A DNA stretch of 64,000 bases, from assembly GCF_019331695.1 (NCBI RefSeq), contig NZ_JAHBBI010000002.1:1-64000 (forward strand). Reading direction: 5' to 3'. Positions 25,108-33,059 of the stretch are shown here, piece by piece. The position numbers were made by a program, and so were the translations under genes. Below the pieces are notes generated by a model that saw only the letters and a program-made list of their open reading frames with translations, made no database searches and had not been told where the DNA came from. The stretch is from Bifidobacterium pluvialisilvae (GTDB lineage: Bacteria; Actinomycetota; Actinomycetes; Actinomycetales; Bifidobacteriaceae). Numbering within the stretch: the first letter of the stretch is position 1; each line of letters begins with the position of its first letter.

Positions 25108-26517
25108 ATGTCTGCAAACACACCGACCACGGAACACGGACAATCCACAGTCAGCTCCGCCGAGCAGGCGTTGGAAAGCCAGGGCTACAAGCAGGAGCTG
25201 AAACGTTCCCTCCCCACATCGGCACTGGTCGTATACGGCCTCGTGTTCATCGTGCCCATCGCACCGATGTCCATCTTCGGCGTCGTGTTCAACCTCTCCC
25301 ACGGCATGGTCGCCCTGACCTACATCATCGGATTCATCGCCATGCTGTTTACCGCCATGTCATACCGCATCATGGCGAACACCATCCCCACAGCCGGTTC
25401 CGTATACTCCTACGTGGGCGCCGGCCTCGGTAAGCAGGTGGGATTCCTCTCCGGGTGGTTGATCCTGCTTGACTACCTGCTGTTCCCGACCTTGGCGTCG
25501 GTGCTCGGCGCCGTGGCCATGCACTCCATCCTCCCCGCCGTGCCGCAGATCATCTGGGTGGTGCTGTATATCGCGCTCTCCACCACCGCGAACTGCATGG
25601 GCATCAAATGGGCCGACAGCCTCGACAAGATACTGCTGCTCTGCCAGATCATCGTTTTCGTGCTGTTCGTCTGGTTCGCCACGGCCGCAGTGATGAAAGG
25701 CGTCAACGGCGCGCACTTCTCCGCCCGTCCGTTCTATGACTCATCCAGCTTCTCCGTAGACTTCGTCTTCACCGCCATCTCCGTGGCGGCGCTGAACTTC
25801 CTCGGCTTCGACGCCATCTCCACGTTGTCGGAGGAGGCCAAGGGCGGTGGCAAGGCGGTCGGCCGCGCCATCATCATCTCCCTGTTCATCGTCATCTTCT
25901 GCTTCGTGGCGCTCACTGCGCTCGCCACCTGGCTTGTGCCCGACGTACAGAGCTTCGCCGATGGCAACGCCACCAATGAGGCGTTCTTCGACGTGGCGTA
26001 TATGGTCGGCGGAACCCCGCTCAAGGTCGCGTGCGCGGCCGGCGTATCCGTACTCTCCGCCGTGGGCAACGTGCTCACCTCGCAGGCCGCGGTCTCTCGT
26101 GTGCTGTTCTCCATGGGCCGTGATCGGATGCTGCCCGGATTCCTCGGCCAGGTCTCCCCGAAGCACAAGGTCCCGCGCAACGCCACCCTGCTGGTCGGCG
26201 GCATTACGCTCGTGCTCGGATTCATCTTCGTCGGCGACGTCTCCATGATTTCTTCGCTGGTGAACGTTGGCGCGCTCTCGTCGTTCGCACTGCTGAACCT
26301 CTCCGTCATCGCGCTGTTCCTCTTCCGCAAGCATGAGAAAGCGTACATCGCCAAGGGCCTGTTCCCCCTGATCGGTTTCGTGATTCTCGTATACGTGCTC
26401 ATCCACGCCAATGTGAGCGCACTCGCGGTTGGTGGAATCTGGTTCGTCATCGGTGTGATAGTGCTTGTCGTACAGAAGGCACACGGCCGCAGCGCCGAAC
26501 TCGACCTGGACGCGTAG
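25108..26517 (+). CDS. APC superfamily amino acid permease
   Basis: Inner-membrane secondary transporter with about twelve helices, 469 residues. The N-terminal segment YGLVFIVPIAPMSIFGVV and the following PTAGSVYSYVGAGLGKQVGFLSGW are typical of APC amino acid/polyamine permeases. AAGGAG precedes the ATG. Part of the presumed operon with the ThuA-like gene, the prolyl peptidase and the TRIC channel. Substrate cannot be deduced; proline-containing or amide amino acid is a guess from the neighbours. Confidence 0.85.
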   Translation: MSANTPTTEHGQSTVSSAEQALESQGYKQELKRSLPTSALVVYGLVFIVPIAPMSIFGVVFNLSHGMVALTYIIGFIAMLFTAMSYRIMANTIPTAGSVYSYVGAGLGKQVGFLSGWLILLDYLLFPTLASVLGAVAMHSILPAVPQIIWVVLYIALSTTANCMGIKWADSLDKILLLCQIIVFVLFVWFATAAVMKGVNGAHFSARPFYDSSSFSVDFVFTAISVAALNFLGFDAISTLSEEAKGGGKAVGRAIIISLFIVIFCFVALTALATWLVPDVQSFADGNATNEAFFDVAYMVGGTPLKVACAAGVSVLSAVGNVLTSQAAVSRVLFSMGRDRMLPGFLGQVSPKHKVPRNATLLVGGITLVLGFIFVGDVSMISSLVNVGALSSFALLNLSVIALFLFRKHEKAYIAKGLFPLIGFVILVYVLIHANVSALAVGGIWFVIGVIVLVVQKAHGRSAELDLDA

Positions 26518-26536
26518 TTCCGCATCGGAAGGAGCG

Positions 26537-27220
26537 ATGCCCATGCAACCCGTCGCGTTGGAAAGCAATGCCGTGTTCATGGGCATCGAATATCTTGCCA
26601 TATTCTGCTGCGGACTATCCGGCGGGCTCTCCGCAGTCAAAAAACAATATGATCTGTTCGCGATTCTCGTGGCCGCATGGATGACCGCGCTCGGTGGAGG
26701 AATCATCCGCGACACCCTGCTCGGCGCATTGCCGCCGGTCGGCATCGCCGACAAAGGACTGGTACTGACGACGCTGATGTCCGGCATCGTTGTTGCAATC
26801 GCTCATCCGGAAATCGAGCACCTGCGGTGGTCCATGATCATCACCGACGCCATGGGCCTGGGACTGTTCGCCGTCAACGGCACCGCGAAATCACTTGCCT
26901 ATGGCATGTCCGGCATGGTATCGGTATTCCTCGGCATGTTCACCGCGCTCGCCGGCGGATTGATTCGCGATATGATTCTCAGCGAGGTCCCCGCCGTTAT
27001 CCGGGACAGGCACTGGTATGCCGTGCCCTCGTTCGTAGGATGCGTACTGACGGTATGTGCATATCGCTCGGTTGATCACTGGTCATGGAATTTGGATGTG
27101 GAGATGGCGTTGGACGTGGCCATCGTCATACTGGTCGTCGTCCTTCGTGTGCTTTCCGTACGCTTTAATATCACCTTGCCAGGGGCCGTGCGACGGGATG
27201 GGTCCGATTTGGAGTTATAG
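26537..27220 (+). CDS. Trimeric intracellular cation channel (TRIC/UPF0126) family protein
   Basis: Membrane protein of 227 residues with two repeats of three helices each, the UPF0126/YadS arrangement. The paired Gly-Gly-x-Ile-Arg-Asp motifs stand out: GGGIIRDTLLG and GGLIRDMILSE. Prokaryotic TRIC homologues form cation-selective channels. GGAAGGAG lies five bases ahead of the ATG at 26537; the frame opens earlier but overlaps the permease end. It closes the co-directional group that starts at 23387. The AT content rises sharply right after its stop. Confidence 0.85.
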   Translation: MPMQPVALESNAVFMGIEYLAIFCCGLSGGLSAVKKQYDLFAILVAAWMTALGGGIIRDTLLGALPPVGIADKGLVLTTLMSGIVVAIAHPEIEHLRWSMIITDAMGLGLFAVNGTAKSLAYGMSGMVSVFLGMFTALAGGLIRDMILSEVPAVIRDRHWYAVPSFVGCVLTVCAYRSVDHWSWNLDVEMALDVAIVILVVVLRVLSVRFNITLPGAVRRDGSDLEL

Positions 27221-27330
27221 GGATTCCACGGAGAAGAATAGTCTTACAAAAAAGTTTTTCTACGGTCAGTGTATTTTGATTACTGCATTTGATGTTGTTT
27301 TATTTTTCTTATGCAGTATTATTTCATTTT

Positions 27331-29745
27331 ATGAAGTATATAAGTCGACCGTTGGCAAAAACCTTGAAGAGAGCTCATCAGAAAGTACTGATATTGGAGG
27401 GGGCTCGCGCCGTAGGGAAGACCATGCTGGCTCAGCGTGAACTGTCGGAGTTCAATTATGTCTCTCTTGCCGATGAGCGGACATTTAGCTATGCAAAAGG
27501 ACATGTGAGTGACTGGCTGGATTCGCTTTCTTTACCGGTGGTTATTGACGAGGCCCAGCGTATTCCCGGTCTTCCCTTGGCTGTTAAGGGGATTGTTGAT
27601 ACAAGTTCGGATCAGGGGCCACAGTTTATACTCACGGGCTCTGCTTCTATAGCTCGCGATGAACTAAGTGGGCAAAATCCTTTGACCCGACGCTCGAGGC
27701 GTTTCGTTCTTAAGCCACTTACGAGACGGGAATACAATGGAATTTCTTCCACCAGCATTGTGGATATTCTATGGAATGGTGAGCCTAATGCCAATTATCG
27801 TTCGGTGTCGACCAAGCAGGATATTCAGCGGTATATGTCTGTTGGTGGTTTTCCTATATATTTAGCTACCGCTAGCGTTATGTCGTCCGCTGAAAGAAGT
27901 CTGGCCATTCGAGATGACATTGATAATGTGCTGGGTGACACTATATTACCGGGTGAGCGTTTAGATAGGGCAATTGCTCAATCTGTTTTGCAAGAGCTTT
28001 TAGCAACGCCTGGCGGCATTTTGAACCTTAAAAGAACCGCGGACCTCATTCATATTGACGCAAGGACTGTGGAGCGGTACGTGAGTATTTTTATCAATCG
28101 GTTTCTTGTTTTTTCTTTGCCGAATTTGAGAACGACAGCAAATCGACAAGTGCTTACACGGGCGAAAATTCATCCTGTCGATACGGCATATGCGGTTGAA
28201 TCTTTTTTGCGGAGCGGGAAAAATCCCATGCTGGACCGGGTGTTATTCGGGCAGTTGTTTGAATCTTTTGTGGTGAACCAGATTGTTCCTGAAGCTCAAT
28301 GGTCGGCCATGCGTCCAGATGCATTTTATTGGCGGGAGCCAGGTTCGAGGCCTAAGGAGGTGGATTTGGTGCTTGTCCACAATGATGAGCTTATTGGTGT
28401 CGAAGTAAAATCAAATGATTCCGTCGATAGAAAGGATTTTGCTGGCTTAGCTCAATTAAAAGCGAAGGATTCTCGTTTCAAGAGAGGATACGTGGTTTAT
28501 TGCGGTCGGCGTATTGTCCGGTTTGCGGATGATATGTGGGCTATTCCTGTGTCGGCTTTATGGGATAGCGATGGTTTTATTTTCTCAAAAAAGAAGGACA
28601 ATCATTTGGTTGCTGAAATTGGTGGTAAGGATGATGAGCTGACTCGGGGAGATCTTGACGGAACGTATGACGCTAATATTTTTCTGAGTTATCGACACCA
28701 AGATAATGAGTATCTTAACGGAGCCATTATGGATTTCGCTGAGGCTCTTGTGAAGGGTTATGCCTTCCAATATGGAGGTCGTCTGCAATTGATTAGCGAT
28801 AAAAATATTCGTTGGGGCGCTGACTGGAGAAAGACTTTGGAGAGCAATATTGCTTCAGCCAACATAATGTTGGCTGCGGTTACTCCAATGTATTTAAAAA
28901 GCGAGGCGTGCAGAAAAGAGATAATAAACTTCAATGCGCAATCTGGACAAAAGCGCGGGAACGATATATTATCAATGATTTGGCAGGATGTTGAGCAGTT
29001 GCCTTCCCCAAATCGAACAGATCCCGTGTGGAGCATTATTCATGCTCACCAGTATTTATCCGTGGAAGATTTAGTTTATGCCGACCCGACTTCACGCGAA
29101 TACAAACAGCGTATTAGTCAGATTGTTATTGAATTGCGGAAAGTGATTGATGAGCAGAACAAGAAAATTGATCAGGCGACAGTTTCTGTAGGAAAAACCG
29201 AGGAAACCAGTTTAAAAAATGAATCAGATTGTGACTATCTTTCCGAACTGCAACAAGCTGAGGCTGAGTTTGCGGATGTTGATGATTTTTCTCAGTACAT
29301 ACAGCGAATTGTCAATCGGTTTAATGATAATCCGATACCGGCAAATGCTCCTGCGAAGAAGCTTCTCTCTTGGAGTAGCGCAATTGCTGCGGAGTCACAA
29401 GATGATGTGGCAAAACTCAACACGAGTATTGAGCGAATATCCAATGCTTGGGAACATTACTTTAACATGCTGAGATTGTATGTGGATCAGATTGAAGAAC
29501 TGCCTGTAGGAGGAGTTCGTAATCAGCAGATCGAAGCAGCTAGCGGTAACATTGATGGGATTATCCAATCATTTACGTTTTCTGAAGAGGTGCAGCAGGC
29601 TATAGGAATGATGCGTGTATTCGGGAATCTCGCCAGACCGTTGAAACCTGTGACCTCTGCGATTGCAGATGCGTTTGATTTCTTCTCAACTGCACGTTTG
29701 CAAGCAGAATCATTGTTGGATCGTCTGAATGAAATGCCTCGTTAA
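27331..29745 (+). CDS. AAA_14/DUF4143 ATPase-nuclease fused to a TIR domain
   Basis: 804 residues, AT-rich, foreign-looking. Domain order: an AAA_14 ATPase (about 1-200) with Walker A GARAVGKT (24-31), Walker B VVIDEAQR (70-77) and sensor LTGSAS (101-106); a DUF4143 region (about 200-415) with a PD-(D/E)xK-like set Glu311, Asp345, Glu358-x-Lys360; a TIR domain (about 447-600) opening with NIFLSYRHQD and carrying Lys-Ser-Glu-Ala-Cys-Arg-Lys-Glu (523-530), where Glu530 fits the catalytic Glu of NAD-cleaving TIRs; and a helical C-terminal tail (about 640-804). The ATG at 27331 is chosen because AAA_14 proteins begin at this point; no ribosome site is visible and a TTG/ATG pair lies 39-42 bases upstream. 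Defence role is inferred from domains and neighbours. Confidence 0.85.
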   Translation: MKYISRPLAKTLKRAHQKVLILEGARAVGKTMLAQRELSEFNYVSLADERTFSYAKGHVSDWLDSLSLPVVIDEAQRIPGLPLAVKGIVDTSSDQGPQFILTGSASIARDELSGQNPLTRRSRRFVLKPLTRREYNGISSTSIVDILWNGEPNANYRSVSTKQDIQRYMSVGGFPIYLATASVMSSAERSLAIRDDIDNVLGDTILPGERLDRAIAQSVLQELLATPGGILNLKRTADLIHIDARTVERYVSIFINRFLVFSLPNLRTTANRQVLTRAKIHPVDTAYAVESFLRSGKNPMLDRVLFGQLFESFVVNQIVPEAQWSAMRPDAFYWREPGSRPKEVDLVLVHNDELIGVEVKSNDSVDRKDFAGLAQLKAKDSRFKRGYVVYCGRRIVRFADDMWAIPVSALWDSDGFIFSKKKDNHLVAEIGGKDDELTRGDLDGTYDANIFLSYRHQDNEYLNGAIMDFAEALVKGYAFQYGGRLQLISDKNIRWGADWRKTLESNIASANIMLAAVTPMYLKSEACRKEIINFNAQSGQKRGNDILSMIWQDVEQLPSPNRTDPVWSIIHAHQYLSVEDLVYADPTSREYKQRISQIVIELRKVIDEQNKKIDQATVSVGKTEETSLKNESDCDYLSELQQAEAEFADVDDFSQYIQRIVNRFNDNPIPANAPAKKLLSWSSAIAAESQDDVAKLNTSIERISNAWEHYFNMLRLYVDQIEELPVGGVRNQQIEAASGNIDGIIQSFTFSEEVQQAIGMMRVFGNLARPLKPVTSAIADAFDFFSTARLQAESLLDRLNEMPR

Positions 29746-30044
29746 GAAGTAGAGAGAAGCCGAAGCTGAGTTGTCCCCATGGTTTATTTCACGATGAATC
29801 ATGAAATGGATTTTTGCCGGTATCGTCATATTTGCTGAGCGGCCAAAGACTGGGACATGTATGAAATTTCCTGTGTTGCGATAGGAATGAGTTTGGAGAT
29901 AAGGGAATGTATCATACTGGTATATAAGGATACATGCCCCCTTTTTCTATAGAGGGTATGCTAAAAGGGCGTCAATGTCCTAGCGATATATTTGGCAGGT
30001 GATTGGCGCGATACATATGAGGCCTTAGAGACGGGAAATAATTG
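29746..30044. other. Intergenic region before the lysozyme gene
   Basis: 299 bases, AT-rich at first. ATGTATC (29907-29913) and GATACAT (29929-29935) form a dyad with a TATA-rich centre, a possible operator/promoter for the lysozyme gene. Otherwise nothing recognised. Confidence 0.35.
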
Positions 30045-31826
30045 ATGAGGAATCGTGGGTGGTTGACGACTGCCGTGGCTGTGGTTGCAGTGGCGGGTCT
30101 GTCGTTGCCGGTGATGGCGAACGCCGAGGTGTTGAATGCGACTGACCAGGGCAGTCCAATCAGTGATTATGCGGTGACAGCCGCCGCCGACGAGACGCAA
30201 CTGCAGGCGCAGGGCGAGGGCACGACCGTCGCTTCCCAGGATGCCGTGCCGGAGAATCCGAGCGTGGCCCTGCCCGACAAGGTGAGCGCCGAAATCTCCG
30301 ATGATGACGTGATGACGGCTCCGAAATACGCGAGCACGACGGACGGTGAGCTGAAGAACGTCGAGACCGGTGAGACGGTCACCGATCCGAACCTCGTCGG
30401 TACCGCGGATGCCCCTGCCGATCCGTTGGCGAAGACCGACGGCAAGTCGTTCATCCCTGTGCCGATGGACGAGGTCAAGGACCAGATGGAGGAGGCCGGC
30501 AAGACGGTGGAGCAGCCGTCCGGCAACTCCGATTCCGACTCCAATGCCGGTTCCGATAATGCCCAATCCGGTGACGATACCGCGCAGGATAAGTCGCAGT
30601 CCGATTCCAATGACCAATCCACGGAGGATGAAGGCGAGAGCGTCGAAGGCCAGACCGGCACCTCGTCATACGTGGATTCAACCACCCCCACCGTCCGCAC
30701 GGCCAAGCTGCCGAACAACGAGTACGGTGCCCATTGGGGCACGTACAACGGCACGCCCGCGTTCTTCGACTACAAGAACAACCTGTTCGCACAGCAGGCC
30801 AAGGGCGTGATCGACGTCTCCGAGCACAACGGCAACATCGACTGGGCCAAGGCCAAGGCCGCCGGCGTCGAAGGTGCCATCATCCGCATCGGCTACGGTA
30901 CCGCCGCGCTCGATGCCAAGGCCCTACGCAACATCAGCGAATGCAAGCGGCTGAAGATTCCGTTCGGTATCTACCTGTATTCGTACGCGTATGACAATAC
31001 GTTCGCGTCGCATGAGGCCACGAACATCGTCAACCAGCTGAAGAAGGCCGGTGTCTCGCCGAACACGCTTTCCTACCCTGTCTACTATGACCTTGAGGAT
31101 TGGACGTGGACCGGACACCAGCATCCGACCAGCCCGAAGGTGTATGAGGGCATCGTCAACTCTTGGTATGCGACCATGAGGTCCGCCGGCTACACCAATC
31201 TCGCTGTGTACTCGTACGTGTATTACCTCAACACCGCGCTGAACAGCTCAAGCATCCATGCGAAGACCCAGTGGGTCGCCAGCTACGGTGCCCGTAACAC
31301 GTTCAACTTCTCCATGAACTACCGTGGCTGGCAGTACAGCGCCGGCGGACGCATCAATGGTGTTCCCGGTGATGTGGACATGAGTGCGTTTGGTAATCAC
31401 ACGGTTACTGTTCCGGCCGCGGTTCCGAACGCTATTTATCGTTTGTATCTCGGAGGTGTGAGGATTCATCATTACACATCGAGCTATAACGAGATGCGTA
31501 CGCTGGTTCTTCGAGGTTGGCAGTATGAGGGTGTTCTTGGCATAGCGGCTTCGGATAAAAAGGGGCAGCCTGTGCACCGTCTATACAATGGGCGAATCAA
31601 GCAGCATCACTTTACTGGGTCCGTACATGAGCGTGATGTATTGAAGACTCGTGGTTGGCGATACGAGGGAATTGCTTGGTATAGCAGTACCTCTAGGAAT
31701 AAGCCGATTTACCGTCTATACAATGGTCATAACAAGGAGCATTTCTACACGTCCAATGCGAAAGAGTATGAGCTTCGTGGCTCCCAAGGGTGGAGCAAGG
31801 AAGGTATCTCCTGGTATGGGGCATAG
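30045..31826 (+). CDS. Secreted GH25 lysozyme with DUF5648-type repeats
   Basis: Exported muramidase, 593 residues. Signal peptide: RNRG, then a hydrophobic stretch ending LPVMANA, cleaved near residue 27. Residues 28-240 are acidic, Ser/Asp/Thr-rich linker. The GH25 domain (about 253-455) shows GVIDVSEHNGNIDW, EGAIIRIGYG, the acidic YYDLEDW and QWVASYG/GDVDMSAF, matching N-acetylmuramidases. The C-terminus (463-593) has three or more repeats of the form IYRLYLGG...HHYTSS...LRGWQYEG (DUF5648), probably wall- or glycan-binding. GC content is high like core genes, in contrast to the defence genes on both sides. Likely wall remodelling. Confidence 0.88.
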   Translation: MRNRGWLTTAVAVVAVAGLSLPVMANAEVLNATDQGSPISDYAVTAAADETQLQAQGEGTTVASQDAVPENPSVALPDKVSAEISDDDVMTAPKYASTTDGELKNVETGETVTDPNLVGTADAPADPLAKTDGKSFIPVPMDEVKDQMEEAGKTVEQPSGNSDSDSNAGSDNAQSGDDTAQDKSQSDSNDQSTEDEGESVEGQTGTSSYVDSTTPTVRTAKLPNNEYGAHWGTYNGTPAFFDYKNNLFAQQAKGVIDVSEHNGNIDWAKAKAAGVEGAIIRIGYGTAALDAKALRNISECKRLKIPFGIYLYSYAYDNTFASHEATNIVNQLKKAGVSPNTLSYPVYYDLEDWTWTGHQHPTSPKVYEGIVNSWYATMRSAGYTNLAVYSYVYYLNTALNSSSIHAKTQWVASYGARNTFNFSMNYRGWQYSAGGRINGVPGDVDMSAFGNHTVTVPAAVPNAIYRLYLGGVRIHHYTSSYNEMRTLVLRGWQYEGVLGIAASDKKGQPVHRLYNGRIKQHHFTGSVHERDVLKTRGWRYEGIAWYSSTSRNKPIYRLYNGHNKEHFYTSNAKEYELRGSQGWSKEGISWYGA

Positions 31827-31857
31827 GCATAGATAACCATTTGGCGATTGGAAGATT

Positions 31858-31893
31858 TTCGGGGGTGGATGAAACTTATCATCTGCCCCCGAA
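31858..31893 (+). terminator. Terminator-like hairpin after the lysozyme gene
   Basis: TTCGGGGG (31858-31865) and CCCCCGAA (31886-31893) form an 8-bp stem extended by GGATGA/TCATC, followed by TCACTGTTCCCCATTTTT. It separates the lysozyme gene from the convergent helicase gene. Confidence 0.55.
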
Positions 31894-31940
31894 TCACTGT
31901 TCCCCATTTTTCAGGAAGACGTAGCTTGGCAATGGATGTT

Positions 31941-33059
31941 TCAGAAAAGTGTCCTTTCCTCTGAAGGAGTCCAACGCGGTATCAATGGGCACTTCATATG
32001 GAAATTTTTGGGAACAGCGATTGCTGCGCTATATCTTGCCCTGGTAAGAGCCACATAAAATCTGGCCCGTGTGGATGAAGCTAGGCCAGCTTTGGGGTCG
32101 ATTAGCCATTTCCTAATTCCCGGCGTTGGAAAAATAAGGACGTGATTTAATGTCATGCCCTTTGTCGCAGCCATGTTCATAGGAGCGTAATCGTAGTATA
32201 TCTTTGTCCTCGCATCATAGCGTAGAAGGGCTGGTCTATATCGTTTGACATATTCACGTTCTTTGGATTCTTCTATGAGATAGATGCCATCATGTCCGCT
32301 ATGGTCGGCAGCACCGGACTTGAGGGGTTTATATTGCGTATAAAGGCTGTTGGCAATGTTAAGAGCTGACTCGTGGCACCTATACGAGATGTTTAATGAA
32401 TCTTCATCGATTTCGGCATAGGGCATTCTTATACGTGCATAATCAAAAATGGTTTCGTATTTTTTGTTCTTCTTATTGTGATTTGTTGAATAGGTCCTCT
32501 GCCGAGGGTCGCCTACCAGCTCGATATTTCCACCGGCTTTTGCGAGCATATTGATAAAAGGGAAGTCGTATCCGGCGAAATCTTGGACTTCATCCAGAAG
32601 GATGAGATCGTATTGATGGACTATTCGATCTGCAACGGCTCCCCTGGCCTGTTCGTTGCATTCGCAAACTATTTCAGAGAGGCGTCCTGAGTGAGCGATC
32701 CCGGTTGACGCACAGTAGTAACGATGTGTGTTTTTCCGTGCTCGTCCGGTATCGGGTTGGCCGTTATCGAAAAGAAGGCCCTCTATGCGTTCCGGAATTG
32801 CGCTGTGTCTAAAGGGTCTTGCCCCGTCTCGGAGCAAAAAAGAAAACCAAGTTATTACATCAACTCCGTGGGGAACAACACCGTTTTTGATTATAAACTT
32901 ATTCCTGATTTCTTCACGATTGGCGGTCGTATATGTGGCCATGAGCACATGTCCACCTGCATTGGCGCATTTCAGAGCGCGGTTGACGAGATATGTTGTT
33001 TTTCCAGTGCCAGCGCCGGCTATGATTATTTTGCAACTAGTCAAGTTTGCCTTCCACAA
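31941..33059 (-). CDS. Compact UvrD/Rep-like helicase, GajB-like
   Basis: Superfamily 1 helicase-like ATPase of 372 residues. Walker A GAGTGKT (15-21), Walker B LILLDEVQD (152-160), SYRC-type motif, and the C-terminal motif VI region FYVALTRAR. It is shorter than UvrD (about 700) and than the GajB of described Gabija systems (about 490). It overlaps the end of the OLD nuclease gene by 23 bases and would begin with TTG (33059), so translation is probably coupled. Low GC. Inferred to be the second gene of a Gabija-like anti-phage pair, in which the helicase-like subunit senses or provides DNA ends and nucleotides to the nuclease. Confidence 0.75.
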   Translation of the reverse strand: MWKANLTSCKIIIAGAGTGKTTYLVNRALKCANAGGHVLMATYTTANREEIRNKFIIKNGVVPHGVDVITWFSFLLRDGARPFRHSAIPERIEGLLFDNGQPDTGRARKNTHRYYCASTGIAHSGRLSEIVCECNEQARGAVADRIVHQYDLILLDEVQDFAGYDFPFINMLAKAGGNIELVGDPRQRTYSTNHNKKNKKYETIFDYARIRMPYAEIDEDSLNISYRCHESALNIANSLYTQYKPLKSGAADHSGHDGIYLIEESKEREYVKRYRPALLRYDARTKIYYDYAPMNMAATKGMTLNHVLIFPTPGIRKWLIDPKAGLASSTRARFYVALTRARYSAAIAVPKNFHMKCPLIPRWTPSEERTLF

